Below are positions 11,802 to 23,089 of a stretch of DNA of 64,000 bases, piece after piece. Origin of the DNA: Turritopsis dohrnii (taxonomy: Eukaryota > Cnidaria > Hydrozoa > Anthoathecata > Oceaniidae); contig BQMF02000422.1 in assembly GCA_027922465.2 (NCBI GenBank), forward strand, positions 248,001 through 312,000, read 5' to 3'. Every line of letters begins with the position of its first letter. Position 1 is the stretch's first letter. Under the pieces are notes generated by a model. The model did no database searches. It was not told where the DNA came from and saw only the letters and a program-made list of their open reading frames with translations. The position numbers were made by a program, and so were the translations under genes.

Positions 11802-12938
11802 TAAGATAAGATATAAGAATACTAATTAAAATTTACTACTTAAAAATGTTCTGCGTAACTAAAGATTTTTATTAATCAATTCTGATACGTTTGTTTAGCT
11901 TCTATAATAACTTAGTTATAAAAACTGTTAGCATTATATTATATACGATTACGATGTACTAACTCTAAATATGAGACTAGCAAAATATAAACACCTATTG
12001 AGAATACTACAAACATAAAACTCAAAATATGCATTCGATAGCAAACGCAAGAACGTAGTGATGAAGAAGCATAATAGTGAAATTTGTCAATATTGTTTGA
12101 ATTACTCCCTGTTAACTTGTTAACAAAATTTTCCTATAAACAAAATGAAATCACGAAAAGGCGTACTTGCATTGAACCTACCCAAAAGTGTTTTAACCTC
12201 AAAACCACAATGTTCCGGTAGGATGTTTTTCAGAAACTCTTCCATGTATCCAGGTATGAAAAAGTATTTCTTTGCATTATCTTGGTAATTGAAAAAATAA
12301 CTTATAGTACAGGAGAAATGTCTTGGTCGTGCTGTTTACAAAAATATGTAAGTAAATCTTTTAATCTTTAACTCCTAATATTAATGAAATTTCGTAAAAT
12401 CTTTGGTTGTTTTGCTAAGCTATTAACATGTATATTCAGCGATTTTGTTGATTTGCTCTAGTTTTAATGTTAAATGATGGGTGTATTCTTTATGTTTACA
12501 GATTCACATACTTGATGATTTGGATTCAAACTTTTGATTTGGATTTTTGTAAGTATTTTTTGTTCTCTTTCGATGCTTTGTTTTGGATGTTAGAGAAAGA
12601 AAGTCTCTTGCAAAACGTGTAAATGTATTGGTTTAGTAAATGTTATTTTATACAGATGCCTTCCCTACATTATTTTTGTTTTTCTTTGTTTCATTCCAGG
12701 GTGATGAGATATGGAAGAAATAATAAGAGATACGATTCTAGATGCAAGTGTACGAAAATGAAGATGTTTTGCTAGCATACCATGAACTAGAGCCTCCTCC
12801 AAGTTATGATGAGTTATATCTAACACAAGACAGGGTTTTTCAAACGTTATGTATTTCAGCAAGAAACTTAACTACAATTAAAGTCTTCTTTCTGCAGTAC
12901 CCTACCACTGAACCTGGTTTACTCAATGGACCAGCCGG
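11802..12938. other. No recognisable gene
   Basis: AT-rich, with only short frames. One plus frame (12742-12942) contains LEPPPSYDEL, a PPxY-like stretch, and runs into the LINE below. It may be the 5' part of that element, but I cannot support this from similarity. Confidence 0.4.
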
Positions 12939-14157
12939 ATGACAAACTCTATCTTTAACGATCTTGTGTTAGAGTGCATGAATCGACATGCGCCTGTGAA
13001 ACGTATAAAAATAACACAAGCTCCTGCACCCTGGATGAGAGATATAGACATACAACATCTTAAAGCATCTGAAAGCACGTTTCATAGCACACAAGACATC
13101 ATCGGTGAACGACAAGAACTACTTTGTCAAAATTCGCAATCTTCTAAAATCGAAAATAAAGGTAGCGAAGAAAAACTCAAGTTCAAAACGACCAGCTGAT
13201 GTATGGAAAGTTATACAAAAGATTTTAAGTCCAAACAAGACAACTCCAAACATAGACGTAAACAACCTCAACAACACTTCGCTAACACTGCTAAACGTTT
13301 GCTAAACTGTGGTCCATGTAATAACGATGATCTGTTATCGAACATTACTAATATGTCAGACTCCGAAAACTCACTTGATTTTCGTGAAGTTACGTACAAC
13401 GAGGTTCTGAAAGAAATACTCAGCTTGAGAAACGACTGTTCAGCAGGCAGTGATAACATTCCAATTTAGCTACTAAAGCCTGTCGCAGAATTTATTGCAT
13501 CACCATTGACACATGTGATAAACAGTTGTATCGAAAATCGTTATTTTCCGACGAGTTGGAAATTAGGGAGGGTCACACCCGTTCCAAAAGTCGATGTACC
13601 AACCAGCCATGACAATTTTAGACCCGTCACTGTTTTGCCTACGCTATCAAAGATATATGAAAGACTAATATGCAAACAAATCGTCGACTTCATCGAGACC
13701 AACTTGTTGTATAAATCCACTATGTCCAGATTCAGAAAGAATCATTCAACAACTACTCTTCTCCTTAAAATAAAAGACGGCATCATAAGATCTTTAAACA
13801 AAAATGAAGTCACGTTAGCAGTATTCGTAGATTTTTCAAAGGCATTTGATACGATAAAGTACGAAACTACACCACTTAGGATTTTCAAAACAAGCTTTAC
13901 GTCTGCTGTTAAGTTACTTGTCTGATCGGAAGCAACAAGTTCAGATTGATGATGCAAAGTCTTCACAATTGCCTGTCATGTTTGGAGTACCACAGGGAGA
14001 AATCTTGGGCCCTGTTCTCTTCAACCTTTACATCGCCGATATGCAAGATGCCATGACCTCATCAACCGTTTTGCAATACGCTGACGATACAACATTTTAT
14101 AATCACTGCAAAGTATCTGACCTTAATACTGCGCAGAAAAATCCACACAAGTATTGA
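12939..14157 (+). pseudogene. Non-LTR retrotransposon reverse transcriptase (jockey/CR1-like), frameshifted
   Basis: Successive plus readings give APVKRIKITQAPAPWM, then a thumb-proximal region, LGRVTPVPKVDV and NFRPVTVLPTLSKIYERL (about 13570-13660), the palm motif FVDFSKAFDTI (13830-13855), GVPQGEILGPVLFNLYI (13985-14035) and the catalytic YADDT (about 14077). These are the ordered motifs of a LINE reverse transcriptase of the jockey/CR1/I group. Frame changes near 13200 and 13910 and a stop at 13467 (after DNIPI) show it is inactive. No endonuclease domain is visible upstream, and the element appears truncated after the palm. Confidence 0.75.
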
Positions 14158-14189
14158 GCGAGATGCAGCAGTGGTGTGCAGAAAATAAT

Positions 14190-14900
14190 CTTATTTGTCA
14201 AATGTGGAACAAATGGAAGTTGCTAGCGCTGCGGAGGTCACTGAAAATGCGGCATTGCCAACTGAAGGTGAGAATCCTCAATGCAAATTAGGTGAATATA
14301 TTAAACAAACCATGTATTTGTACACTCATAAAGTGGTTTTGCTTTGATATTAAATAGACTTGGCAAACTTAAACCTTTTTCGCTTTAGATAACCAAATGA
14401 ACTGTAATTCGGTAACAGTAACTACCAAGGAAGCACAAAGAGAAGTAGTTGAAGCAACAAACATCATCAATGACTTGCCAGAAAAACATCAAAATGACCA
14501 AAATGTTATGAAAGGTATCTTAAAGTTTTGCATTAGAATTAAAAGATACAAAGATCAGAAGTCAAAATTATCGTCAGCCTTTCATACGTTTGGCTTGGAA
14601 ACGCACCAACAAAAAAGAAGCACAAGCTCCAGTCTATCGACAAAACGTTGGGGTAAAAAATCAAAGTACAACCGGAGGCTGTGAAAAGAAGAAAATGTGA
14701 CAGCGGATCAAGAAGCAGCTTGCATAAGGGAATGGTGAAAAAGATCAATTCTTTCATTCACCAAATAGCCAGTACTAAACAAGTACATCATTTTTCACAA
14801 AATATTGCGCGTAATGAAGCAGTTCCGAAAAAAGCTGGACGTACCATGTCTTCTAAAACAAAACTTTTACAGCAAAAAAAAATCGTAAAAAAAGAATAGC
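14190..14900 (+). other. Possible remnant exons, unknown protein
   Basis: Two plus readings (14397-14684 and 14681-14899) are Lys/Ser-rich and contain no recognised domain. A smaller reading at 14214-14280 starts with an acidic Ala/Glu-rich segment. They could be exons of the DDE transposon whose remnant lies on the opposite strand next to them, or chance. No function assigned. Confidence 0.2.
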
Positions 14901-15267
14901 GAAATGATCTGACATGGTTATCCCAAATGTGCCAGTAATTTGACGGTAATCGGAGGTGCCTATAACGGGAACACGAGAGGTGCCTTTCTTCTCGAGCGTG
15001 TATTTACTGATGAGCACAAAAGGTAAAGGGGTCTGGTCAATGTTGATGATCAATTCAGGTGGAATTTATGGGCATGAACAATTTCATTGATTTCTTTGTA
15101 AAATGAAAGACTGACTTCCTTTATTAGACCTAGGGCTATTAAAGGTTTAGACGTGGTAGCCTTTCTTTTGACAAAATTGAGCCTATTTTTGATAGACTCA
15201 TACCATTTCAATCCAAGTTTAATGTGCCCACCTTTAGCCGCAAGCCAAGTTCTGTCATTAGCTGTAA
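14885..15267 (-). pseudogene. DDE-superfamily transposase remnant (pogo/Tc1-like)
   Basis: On the minus strand, RTWLAAKGGHIKLGLKWYES (about 15250-15195) leads into INIDQTPLPFVLISKYTLEK (15045-14985) and a segment ending DYRQITGTFGITMS. The NxDQTP segment carries the first catalytic Asp of DDE_1-type transposases of the pogo group, followed by the usual KGxx..ITxTFGI text. A stop at about 15055-15060 and loss of the rest show it is a fragment. Its upstream side is cut by Helitron B at 15268. Confidence 0.65.
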
Positions 15268-18200
15268 CTAGTAACCCGGGTAAAAATTTTTACCAAACTT
15301 AACTTCGAAAACAATAGGTCAAATCCACCATTCCCGTGTACATACCCCGTGTGACGAAAAAATAAATCATAGAATCGCAGCTCAAAAGTGTATCTATGTT
15401 GTAGAGCTCGAAAAACTGATCAAAAAAGTGTATGGGATCGTTTCGCTACGACCAACCGTTACAGAGATATCGTCCGTTAAAGATTTTGATGCAATTCAAA
15501 TACGCATTCATCCTAAAAACAATAACTCAAAACAACAAAATACCGTAATAATAATTGTAGTACTGTAATACCGAAAACCTAATCATGCTATAAGAATATT
15601 GAAATAAACAACAACAAAAAATGAAATTCAACTACGCATTTATCCTTAAAACAAAAATTTATCCAGAAGATAAAAAGTCACAAATAAAATCGTAATCCCA
15701 AACTTATATATATATATACCCAGGTACGTAAACGATTACCATAACACAAAATAATGCATAAACATTTCATTGCACAGTAATAACTAATGAACTTCTTAAA
15801 TACATAATCCATTCACATCTACCTTATGAATAATAATTAAAAACACAAACGTAATGACAGAATTTATATATCTAAAGAGTTTATAAAAAATTGAAAACAA
15901 CCACATTTTTAATCTGAGTTAAAATCTCCTCTTGCTAATTCACAACAGTTAAACAACCCTTTATTCTTATTTATCCAGCATACCAATTGTATCCCGGGTA
16001 AAAACCTTTTACCGAACTTAACTTTGAAAACATTAGGTCAAATCCACCATTCCCGTGTACGTACCCTGTGACGAAAAAATAAATCATAGAATCGCAACTC
16101 AAAAACATCCCAGGAGGCGTCGCTCGCCACCCATGTTCAGTATGCATTGTGTCGCAGAATTTAACTCTTGCAAAAGTTTCTTTTCAGGCATTAATTTTTT
16201 AATTCATTTCTTACATTCAGAAAATTTAAAACAGAAACAAATAGCAACATGGCTCAGAATATATATTCATACGCAGAAGAGAAGTAACTTTGATGTAAAA
16301 ATATGCAATATATAACACAGAACCGTTTACTAAGACATACAAAACCAAACATTGAATAACATTACAAAAATGATACCTTCCAACTTTTTCTTTTGTTCAA
16401 AAGTTACTTCTGGACTGCAACCATTAATGAATTTTTGAAATGATATAGTTAGTTCTTCCCAAAACCATCAACATCATGATTAAAACCATGAGTTTCATTT
16501 CTTTATGCTTTTTTATTATTGCCTAAAAGAATAATGTTTCAATTGTAATACCGAAAAAAAAAAAGAAAGAAAAAAAAAAGGAAATTCAAATACGTATTTA
16601 TCCTAAAAACAATAACTAAGAACAAAAATTTACACAAAAGATAAAAAGTCACAAATAAAATCATAAATTCAAAGTTATATACCTAGGCATAGTACGTAAA
16701 CGATTACCATAACACAAAATATGCATAAACGCGATAAAATATAAACTTAAGAAAAATACAGCCAACAACGCTTATTTTTTGTAGGATAGTTTCATTGCAC
16801 AGTCATTTAAATTACATAATCCATTCTTCTCTCATTTCTACTTAACAGACGAAAACATTCAAAAAACATACAAAAAACCTAATCATGCTATGACGAAATC
16901 CAAAGAAAAACAAAACAAAGTAAAAGAAACTTTGAAAATATATTAACCTTAAAAATAATAATTAAAAACACAAACGTAATGACAGAATTAGTATAGCTGA
17001 AAAATTTTTAACATATGAAAACATTCGTGGAGCCATTTTTTATTTCCAGTTCAAAGCTCCTCCTCTGCGCTGGAAAATTCAAAACACAACAGTAAACATC
17101 CCTCTTATCCTTTATTTATCCACTAATACTAACTGTGTTTTAACTAAATAGATACTATTTTAACTTTACCTTTCAATACCAATTCACATCATCGCCCATG
17201 ATAGTAAACAACAATATTGATCATGCTCTGCTGCCATTATCAAACACTTCTAAACTCTTTTACTTTCTATATTTCATACCTGTAAACAAATTAATAACAC
17301 TCGATTAAACTTTCCAGCATACTTTCCTATTGTAAACATACACTTTCTATTTGTTTTCTACTGCAATTTCACTACCATTTTTATACAGTGAAAGACATAA
17401 AAATGCTTTCTTCGTAACTTCATAACTGTGGAGCCATTTTGAAATAAATAAAATAAGGAACAGTTCGTTACCAAAACAAATCAGTAACTGCTCGTGTAGG
17501 ACCTGCATCTTTATGATCTGATCGTTTTAACTCTGTTTTTATTCTCTTTTAACGCTGTATTTATTAAATCCGTTTGACTCATGTACTTACGTATATTACT
17601 TTATATCTTTTCCAAACAATTTTCCACCGAAAAAAAGTAAAACCATTTTCACCAATGTAAATAAACATCATCCTTTCTTCAACTTCATCTACACTACTTC
17701 TGTACTGCTGCACTCCCATAACTATTTGATAACTATAAAAAGAAATTCGTAAAATCAGCACGACTTTCTTCCACTCGTTCTTCGTTTGGTTTTCATCTGA
17801 AAAAACCTATATATAAAAAAAAACAAACATCTGTTCAAAAACTCACCTACGCATGTGTGCTACCTGCTAACTAATCACTTACACACATGCTGCTGCCTGT
17901 TCTTTTATTAATCGATCGATCTTTCTGCAGCTAATTTTTAAAAACTTCACTGCACTTCTTCTGTATATCTAAATATGATTTTTCATTGTAAACAAACGAT
18001 AATAAAACGTTTTATAATAATAACAATACCTTCGTGCATACAAACCTGTGTTTCTTCGTCAGTTCTTTCGTCGATTTGCTGCCTAAAACAATCAAATTTA
18101 AATTGAAATATTCGTATACAAAAAGAAACACGTCTTCTTCGCGAAGTTTCTTGCTCACGAAATGATCGTTGACAAATTTCGAACGAAGAAATTGCATTGC

Positions 18201-18429
18201 TCGCACTCCTCCAAAGACGTTTTTCGGCTGATTTCCACTGCGCAAACCAAAAATAACAAAACGGAGGAGCATATACTAATCGCGGAAAATCAAAAAAAGT
18301 GTTCTTGCTTTGATGTGGTTTTACGACAAAAAGGGAAAAAATAAGAAGGATTTGACCGTGAAAAAAAAAACAAATATGTCACTCTCTAAAATAAAAGTGT
18401 GACACACAGCGCGGATTATTATAATAAGA
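15268..18429 (-). mobile_element. Composite non-autonomous Helitron B
   Basis: Minus strand: starts TCTTATTATAATAATCCGCG at 18429 (after A) and ends CTAG at 15268 (followed by T). A perfect 16-bp palindrome (15279-15294, GGTAAAAATTTTTACC) forms the terminal hairpin. A second, internal 3' terminus lies at about 15990, where the hairpin sequence is present but CTAG has decayed to CAAT. From 16050 to 18429 it is nearly identical to Helitron A. It is inserted in a DDE transposase remnant on one side and abuts the 5' end of Helentron C on the other. Confidence 0.75.
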
Positions 18430-18545
18430 TAATCCGGGTTGTGCATACCACTTTTATTTTAGAGAGTGATATATTTGTTTTTTTTTCACGGTCAAAACCT
18501 TCTTATTTTTTCCCTTTTCGTCGTAAAACCACGTCAAGGCGAGAA
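18305..18545. repeat. Large inverted repeat at a head-to-head Helitron junction
   Basis: The 5' ends of Helitron B (minus) and Helentron C (plus) face each other. Text such as GGTTTTACGACAAAAAGGGA (about 18315) is mirrored near 18530, and the CACTCTCTAAAATAAAAGTG block (18380-18400) is mirrored at 18450-18470. The arms are roughly 110 bp with few mismatches around a short centre at 18412-18435. Confidence 0.85.
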
Positions 18546-18565
18546 CGATTTTTTTAATGTTACGT

Positions 18566-18725
18566 AATTTAAGTGTGACGCTTCTTTCGGGAGACCAACA
18601 CAATGCGCATAACACCTGGTAGAAGCCGAGAGACACTTCTTAAAGTTACGTAATCAGAATACATGTGTACATGATACGTCATCTAAGTGTGACGTTTCTT
18701 TCGGGAAACCTATACAATGCGCATT
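18566..18725. repeat. Direct repeat in the Helentron 5' region
   Basis: TAAGTGTGACGCTTCTTTCG (about 18569) recurs as TAAGTGTGACGTTTCTTTCG (about 18684), each followed by a GGGA..CC..ACAATGCGCAT stretch. Unit spacing is about 115 bp. It lies between the terminus and the Rep gene and could belong to the promoter or origin region of the element. Confidence 0.6.
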
Positions 18726-19436
18726 TATTTTGATTGTTTTGATTGTTTTGATTGACGTGAATGCTTTTTGACCAATCAAAATTGGTTTCCAGAATCGGGC
18801 AAACTATAGCAACCAATTCGTTCAGAACGTAAACAAATTAATTTTTAATTTTCCAGTAAGGACGCTTGCGAAACAATATCGTATATACATAAAATTGTTT
18901 GTATCGTATTATCAAAAGCGAAAGATCAGGTAAACCGTTTGTTTAAAATTTAAAAATAGGCTACTTACTGGCTAATGTATGATGATTTTTTATTTAATTA
19001 GATCATTCTGTTTGTTTGGTTGCTGCCCTGTTGGTCGAGAGATTTTGTTTTGTTTTGTTTATACGTACGAAAGGTGAGATCTCTTTATTTGTTTTCATCG
19101 TAATTTAAAAATGGTAAACTTTATGGCGGTTTATCCTTTCCTAAGAGCTGTATGTATGCATGTATGTATGTTTACGCTACTCTTTCTGTCTTCTAACATC
19201 TTTTCTATTTGCATTCCAGGTTCGTTTTTTGTACGTTACGGTGTTAGTTTCTCCTGTTAATTTTGAAAAGACGTTAGTTTTTAGATAGAAAGGTTTGTTG
19301 AAGATTATTATCACAGTTTCGACTATTTCTTTTTATTTCATATTAGTCAGTTTGCTTCTGCTTCTGCCTAGATTTGTGCTGTTTATTCACAGTTGGTAGC
19401 TATTTCTTTCTTTTTTGTTGTTAGTGTTTCTGAACT

Positions 19437-21598
19437 GTGATGTTTAATATAAGAGGCACTAATATTATTCCTGGCTTCCAAGCAGTTTTTAGGAATGGCC
19501 AGTTTGTGCTCCAGCCACCTGATCAGCAGCAAATACGCTCTGTTATTCAGCGTCGGCATGCACACGAGGATGTGGCTGAGGCAAGGCGCCAACAACTTCA
19601 GCAAAACATTAATATCCAGCCACCAGATATTCAGCATGTCGCATCAGAAAATGAACGACTTTGAATCAATAATGCTGAAAGACGTGTTCAGTATCGTCAA
19701 ATTGAAGGTGACGGTCAAAGAATAGCCCGGCGAAATGCAAATGTTCGTCGCATGAGGGCTAGGCGGGCTAATCAACCCTTGCATCGTGCTGCTCGACAAG
19801 GCCAAATGCCTGAGTTACATTATCTTGGTGCCATGGACAAGGTCTGTCAGTATTGTGGTGCCAGGATGTTTGCAGACGAAACTAATTTTAAGTGTTGTCA
19901 CAATGGTAAAGTTCATTTAGATAACATTTATTATCCTAATGACCTTAAAGCTCTTTTAGTAGGTGATAACAATCAAGCAAAGAACTTTCAAGAAAATATT
20001 CGAAAGTTCAACAGTTCGGTTGCTTTTGCTTCCATGGGTGCGAAATTAGCTGTGCCACCAGGTCGTGGTCCACCTGTTTTTCGTATCAATGGCCAGGTAT
20101 GTCACCGAACAGGTAATTTACACCCACCACCGGGTGTTCCTCCATCATATGGTCAACTATATATTTATGATGGTATGGATGCTTTCAACGAGCGAATGGC
20201 AAGACCAGAAAATCAAGGTTGCTCCCCTGAAGTCATGCAAGCTTTTAAGGGAGAGTCCATATGCAGCTGCATATAAACACATGGGTGAGGTAGAGGCGGA
20301 GGAATTGCAACTCGCAAATGAACAGAATCGTCACCCATCTGAGGTAAGTGCAAATAGATTGTTATACTTCAATGATCTTTTTCAACTGCTTTTGATAATT
20401 TGCTATTGATTTTCAGGTAAGAATGCACTTGAGAAGTGGGGGTGACCGCCGCCGATATAATCTACCTCATCACGATGAAGTAGCAGCTGTTTTTGTTGGT
20501 GAAGATGGTGCACCACCATTAGCTCGAGACATTGTTGTTTACCCTCGAGATAGACCATTGCAGGATTTGCCTGCGCAATCACCTAATATCGATCCAATGG
20601 TGTATCCTGTATTTTTTCCAAGAGGAGAGTTGGGCTGGAGTTCTGACATTCCTCATGTAGCAGAATATGCAGTAGGTCAGCAACGTCGCACAACCATGCT
20701 GCAGTATTACACCTTTAGGTTTGCCTTTAGAGATGCGTTTAGCCCCATCTTAAAAGGTAAAAGATTACTTCAACAATATGCCGTGGATAGCTATTGTAAA
20801 GTTGAAGCTAATCGTTTGCATTTCATACGGATGAACCAGGCAGCTCTTCGGGTTGAACAATATCAAGGCCTTATTGATCATCTTGTCAATGTTGCGGAAA
20901 ATCGTGGCCTTCATGCAGGCAGACCAGTAATTCTACCTTCTTCATTTCAGGGTGGTCCAAGAGCCATGCTACAAAATTATCAAGATGCTATGGCTATGGT
21001 CACTAAAATGGGAAAACCAGATTTGTTTTGCACTTTCACGTGCAATCCCAAATGGCGAGAAATTACTGAAAATTTGGATAATGAGCCAGCACATTATCGA
21101 CCTGACTTGGTTGCACGTGTTTTTAATTTGAAATTGAAATCACTCTTAGAGGATATTACTAAAAATGGTGTTTTGGGGAAATCCATTTCGCACCTGTATG
21201 TTATTGAGTTTCAGAAACGTTCTTTACCTCATGCACATATTCTTATCCATTTAGCTCAAGAGGACAAACTGCAGAATGCTGATGATATTGACAGCTTAAT
21301 TTCTGCTGAAATACCAGATCCTGAACTTGAACCAGAGCTACATAACATCATCAGATCATGTATGATTCATGGTCCCTGTGGGAATGCAAATCCTAATTCA
21401 GTCTGCATGGATGATGATGGCAACTGTACCAAAAGTTTTCCAAAGCCATTCTGTGATGCAACCCAAATGAATGCAAATGGGTATCCAATGTATCGCAGAC
21501 GCAATGATGGTCGTACAGTGAGGGTCAAAAACGTGGACTTGGATAATCAATGGGTTGTACCATACTGCCCGTGGTTGTCAAAAAAATACAATGCGCAC
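19437..21598 (+). pseudogene. Helitron Rep (rolling-circle HUH nuclease), N-terminal part with one intron
   Basis: The N-terminal reading (19437-20250) has a Cys zinc-finger-like segment (CQYCGARM, then CCH at about 19890) and PPPGVPPSYGQLYIYD. An intron is evident at 20344-20416 (GTAAGT...TTTTCAG, 73 bp) joining E|VRMHLR. The following 403-codon reading carries the Helitron_like_N domain and the HUH motif FQKRSLPHAHILI (about 21211-21250), which binds the metal ion for strand nicking. The protein stops matching after LSKKYNAH at 21598, just before the expected two-tyrosine motif, where gag sequence begins. Defects: TGA at 19662-19664 and a one-base frameshift near 20250. A rolling-circle transposition initiator, inactive in this copy. 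Confidence 0.8.
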
Positions 21599-22460
21599 TG
21601 GAGACGTACGTGTTCGTTTGTTGACACGAGGTAAAATATAGGATGACCCGTCACTGAAATTAACTTGTCTCTTAGACGGTCTTAGTGTGATATCGTGTTC
21701 ACTGAGAAATGGGATACCAGCTATTATGTCACCATCAAGGTTTTTAACGACTAATGCTTCAAGAGAGAACACTTTGTTGTGAAAAGTCAATTGAATCCGT
21801 GTCTCCCCTATGACTGAGAGTTCTGATTGTCCATCAGCCTGGACAGCACTTTGAGAGCTTGGCGATATGGGAGCATGGATGAGACGTGCAGTTGACTCAT
21901 TTATCATGTTGGTTTCTGAGCCGGTGTCGAGGGTTATAGCAAGATTAAAATGTTTATAAGTCATAGAAACGATGGGTGAGCATTTTATTTGGACACGTCT
22001 AGTAGTTGATGGTAAGCTGATAGATGCTACTTGAGAAGGCAAGTCCTCTGATGCGGGGTTAACTTCGGTTTCGTCGTTCTCGTCAAGGGCTGCGATGAAG
22101 CGAGCTTTGGCCATGAATTTACGGTCTTGGTCTGGTAGGAATTGGCATCTACTGAGGAAGTGATTGGATGGGCGGTTCATGGAGGAACATAACGGGCATG
22201 AAGCTTTGTTGGAAGGTCTTCGTGTAGGTGGTGGTCGTGATGTACGGTGGAAGGATGAAGCTGAACGAAGGACTTTGGCTTCATCGTTTGATTGGATACT
22301 TTCGAGGAGAGAATCCATTGCTTGCGATATTTCAGGTTTAATTGAAGCTAATGTACGTGAACGTAACTCTGTACCGTGCCTTTGTTTGATGAGAGCGGGT
22401 AAGTCCTTGTGGAGTAAGTGGAGCCACTGTAAAACAATAAAGTTCTCAAGTGTTCTCAAG
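21599..22460 (-). pseudogene. Ty3-like gag-protease fragment inside Helentron C
   Basis: A minus reading of about 290 codons ends near 21580. It shows a capsid C-terminal segment (LHKDLPALIKQRHG), a zinc-knuckle-like CPLCSS...NHFLSRC, and a retropepsin with LAITLDTGSETNMI and the distal DIIAGIPFL. This is the gag/PR junction of a Ty3/gypsy-type retrotransposon. No reverse transcriptase or LTR follows. It begins exactly where the Helitron Rep reading ends, in opposite orientation, so it replaced or displaced the helicase region. Confidence 0.75.
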
Positions 22461-22552
22461 TACTGGCTTTATTCAACAAAAAGGAATGTAGCTATATATA
22501 TACTAGAAGAAAGAAAAATAAACATCGTATTTCACAACAAACAGAAACACAG

Positions 22553-23089
22553 TTGACCAATGCTTCAGATATAACTGATATTCAGGAAAACATGAGTTCA
22601 TTCTCTCTCATCTTGAATAATAATGTAGACAAGTACAAAAGTTTGCTTGTAGCACACAGTGAAGGTGTAATTGTGATGAATGTTAAACATTGGCCTGCTT
22701 TTACTATATTTCAAGCAAGAAAGACTACTTTCCATGACAGGTGCTTCACTGTTTTGTTGATATACCGAAGTCATCAAGCAAGTGTGAATATTTTCATGAA
22801 TAAACTAACAACAATATTATCGCAGAATGATCAAATTGACATGGTGATTGGTGATTTCAATATAAACCTCTTGAAGAACAGTAGAGATAATACAGAATTG
22901 CAAAACACTTTACATGGTTTTACTCAAATCATACAACATGCAACACATGTTGATGGCAGTCTGATAGATCATGTTTACATCAGAAACTCTATTTTGAATG
23001 ACTTTTCAGTCAAAAGTTTAAAAGTCTGTCTGAATATCTCAGATCATGATGCTTTAATAGTAAGATTGAAAGTTCCCGATGACGGTTAA
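22553..23089 (+). pseudogene. Helentron endonuclease domain (EEP fold)
   Basis: The plus reading contains MVIGDFNINLL (about 22842-22875), GSLIDHVYI (about 22955-22982) and ISDHDALIV (about 23036-23062). These are the catalytic GDFN, the D-H and the SDH blocks of exonuclease-endonuclease-phosphatase fold nucleases. In Helentron-type Helitrons this domain is the C-terminal part of the Rep-helicase protein. The orientation and order after Rep fit that. The alternative is the tail of a LINE endonuclease, but there is no polymerase after it. The start codon offered by this frame is not meaningful, because the upstream helicase is missing. Confidence 0.65.

Larger units (their letters stand above)
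18430..23089 (+). mobile_element. Helentron C: Helitron with Rep and endonuclease, helicase lost
   Basis: The left end (TAATCCGGGTTGTGCATACC, 18430 on) is the family 5' terminus shared with A, B, D and E, lacking the outermost ten or so bases, probably through insertion of B. The element carries a Helitron Rep gene (19437-21598) and a C-terminal apurinic-like endonuclease (22553-23089), the arrangement of Helentron-type elements. Between them, where the SF1/Pif1-like helicase should be, is a reversed Ty3-like gag-protease fragment. I did not find a convincing hairpin-CTAG 3' end downstream, so the right limit is the last coding base. Confidence 0.65.

Noticed and set aside
18412..18435. Transcription terminator-like palindrome
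   Set aside because: The inverted repeat is explained by two facing Helitron 5' ends.
22553..23089. Endonuclease of a LINE rather than of the Helentron
   Set aside because: No reverse transcriptase follows, and order and strand match the Rep gene; kept as a lower-probability alternative.
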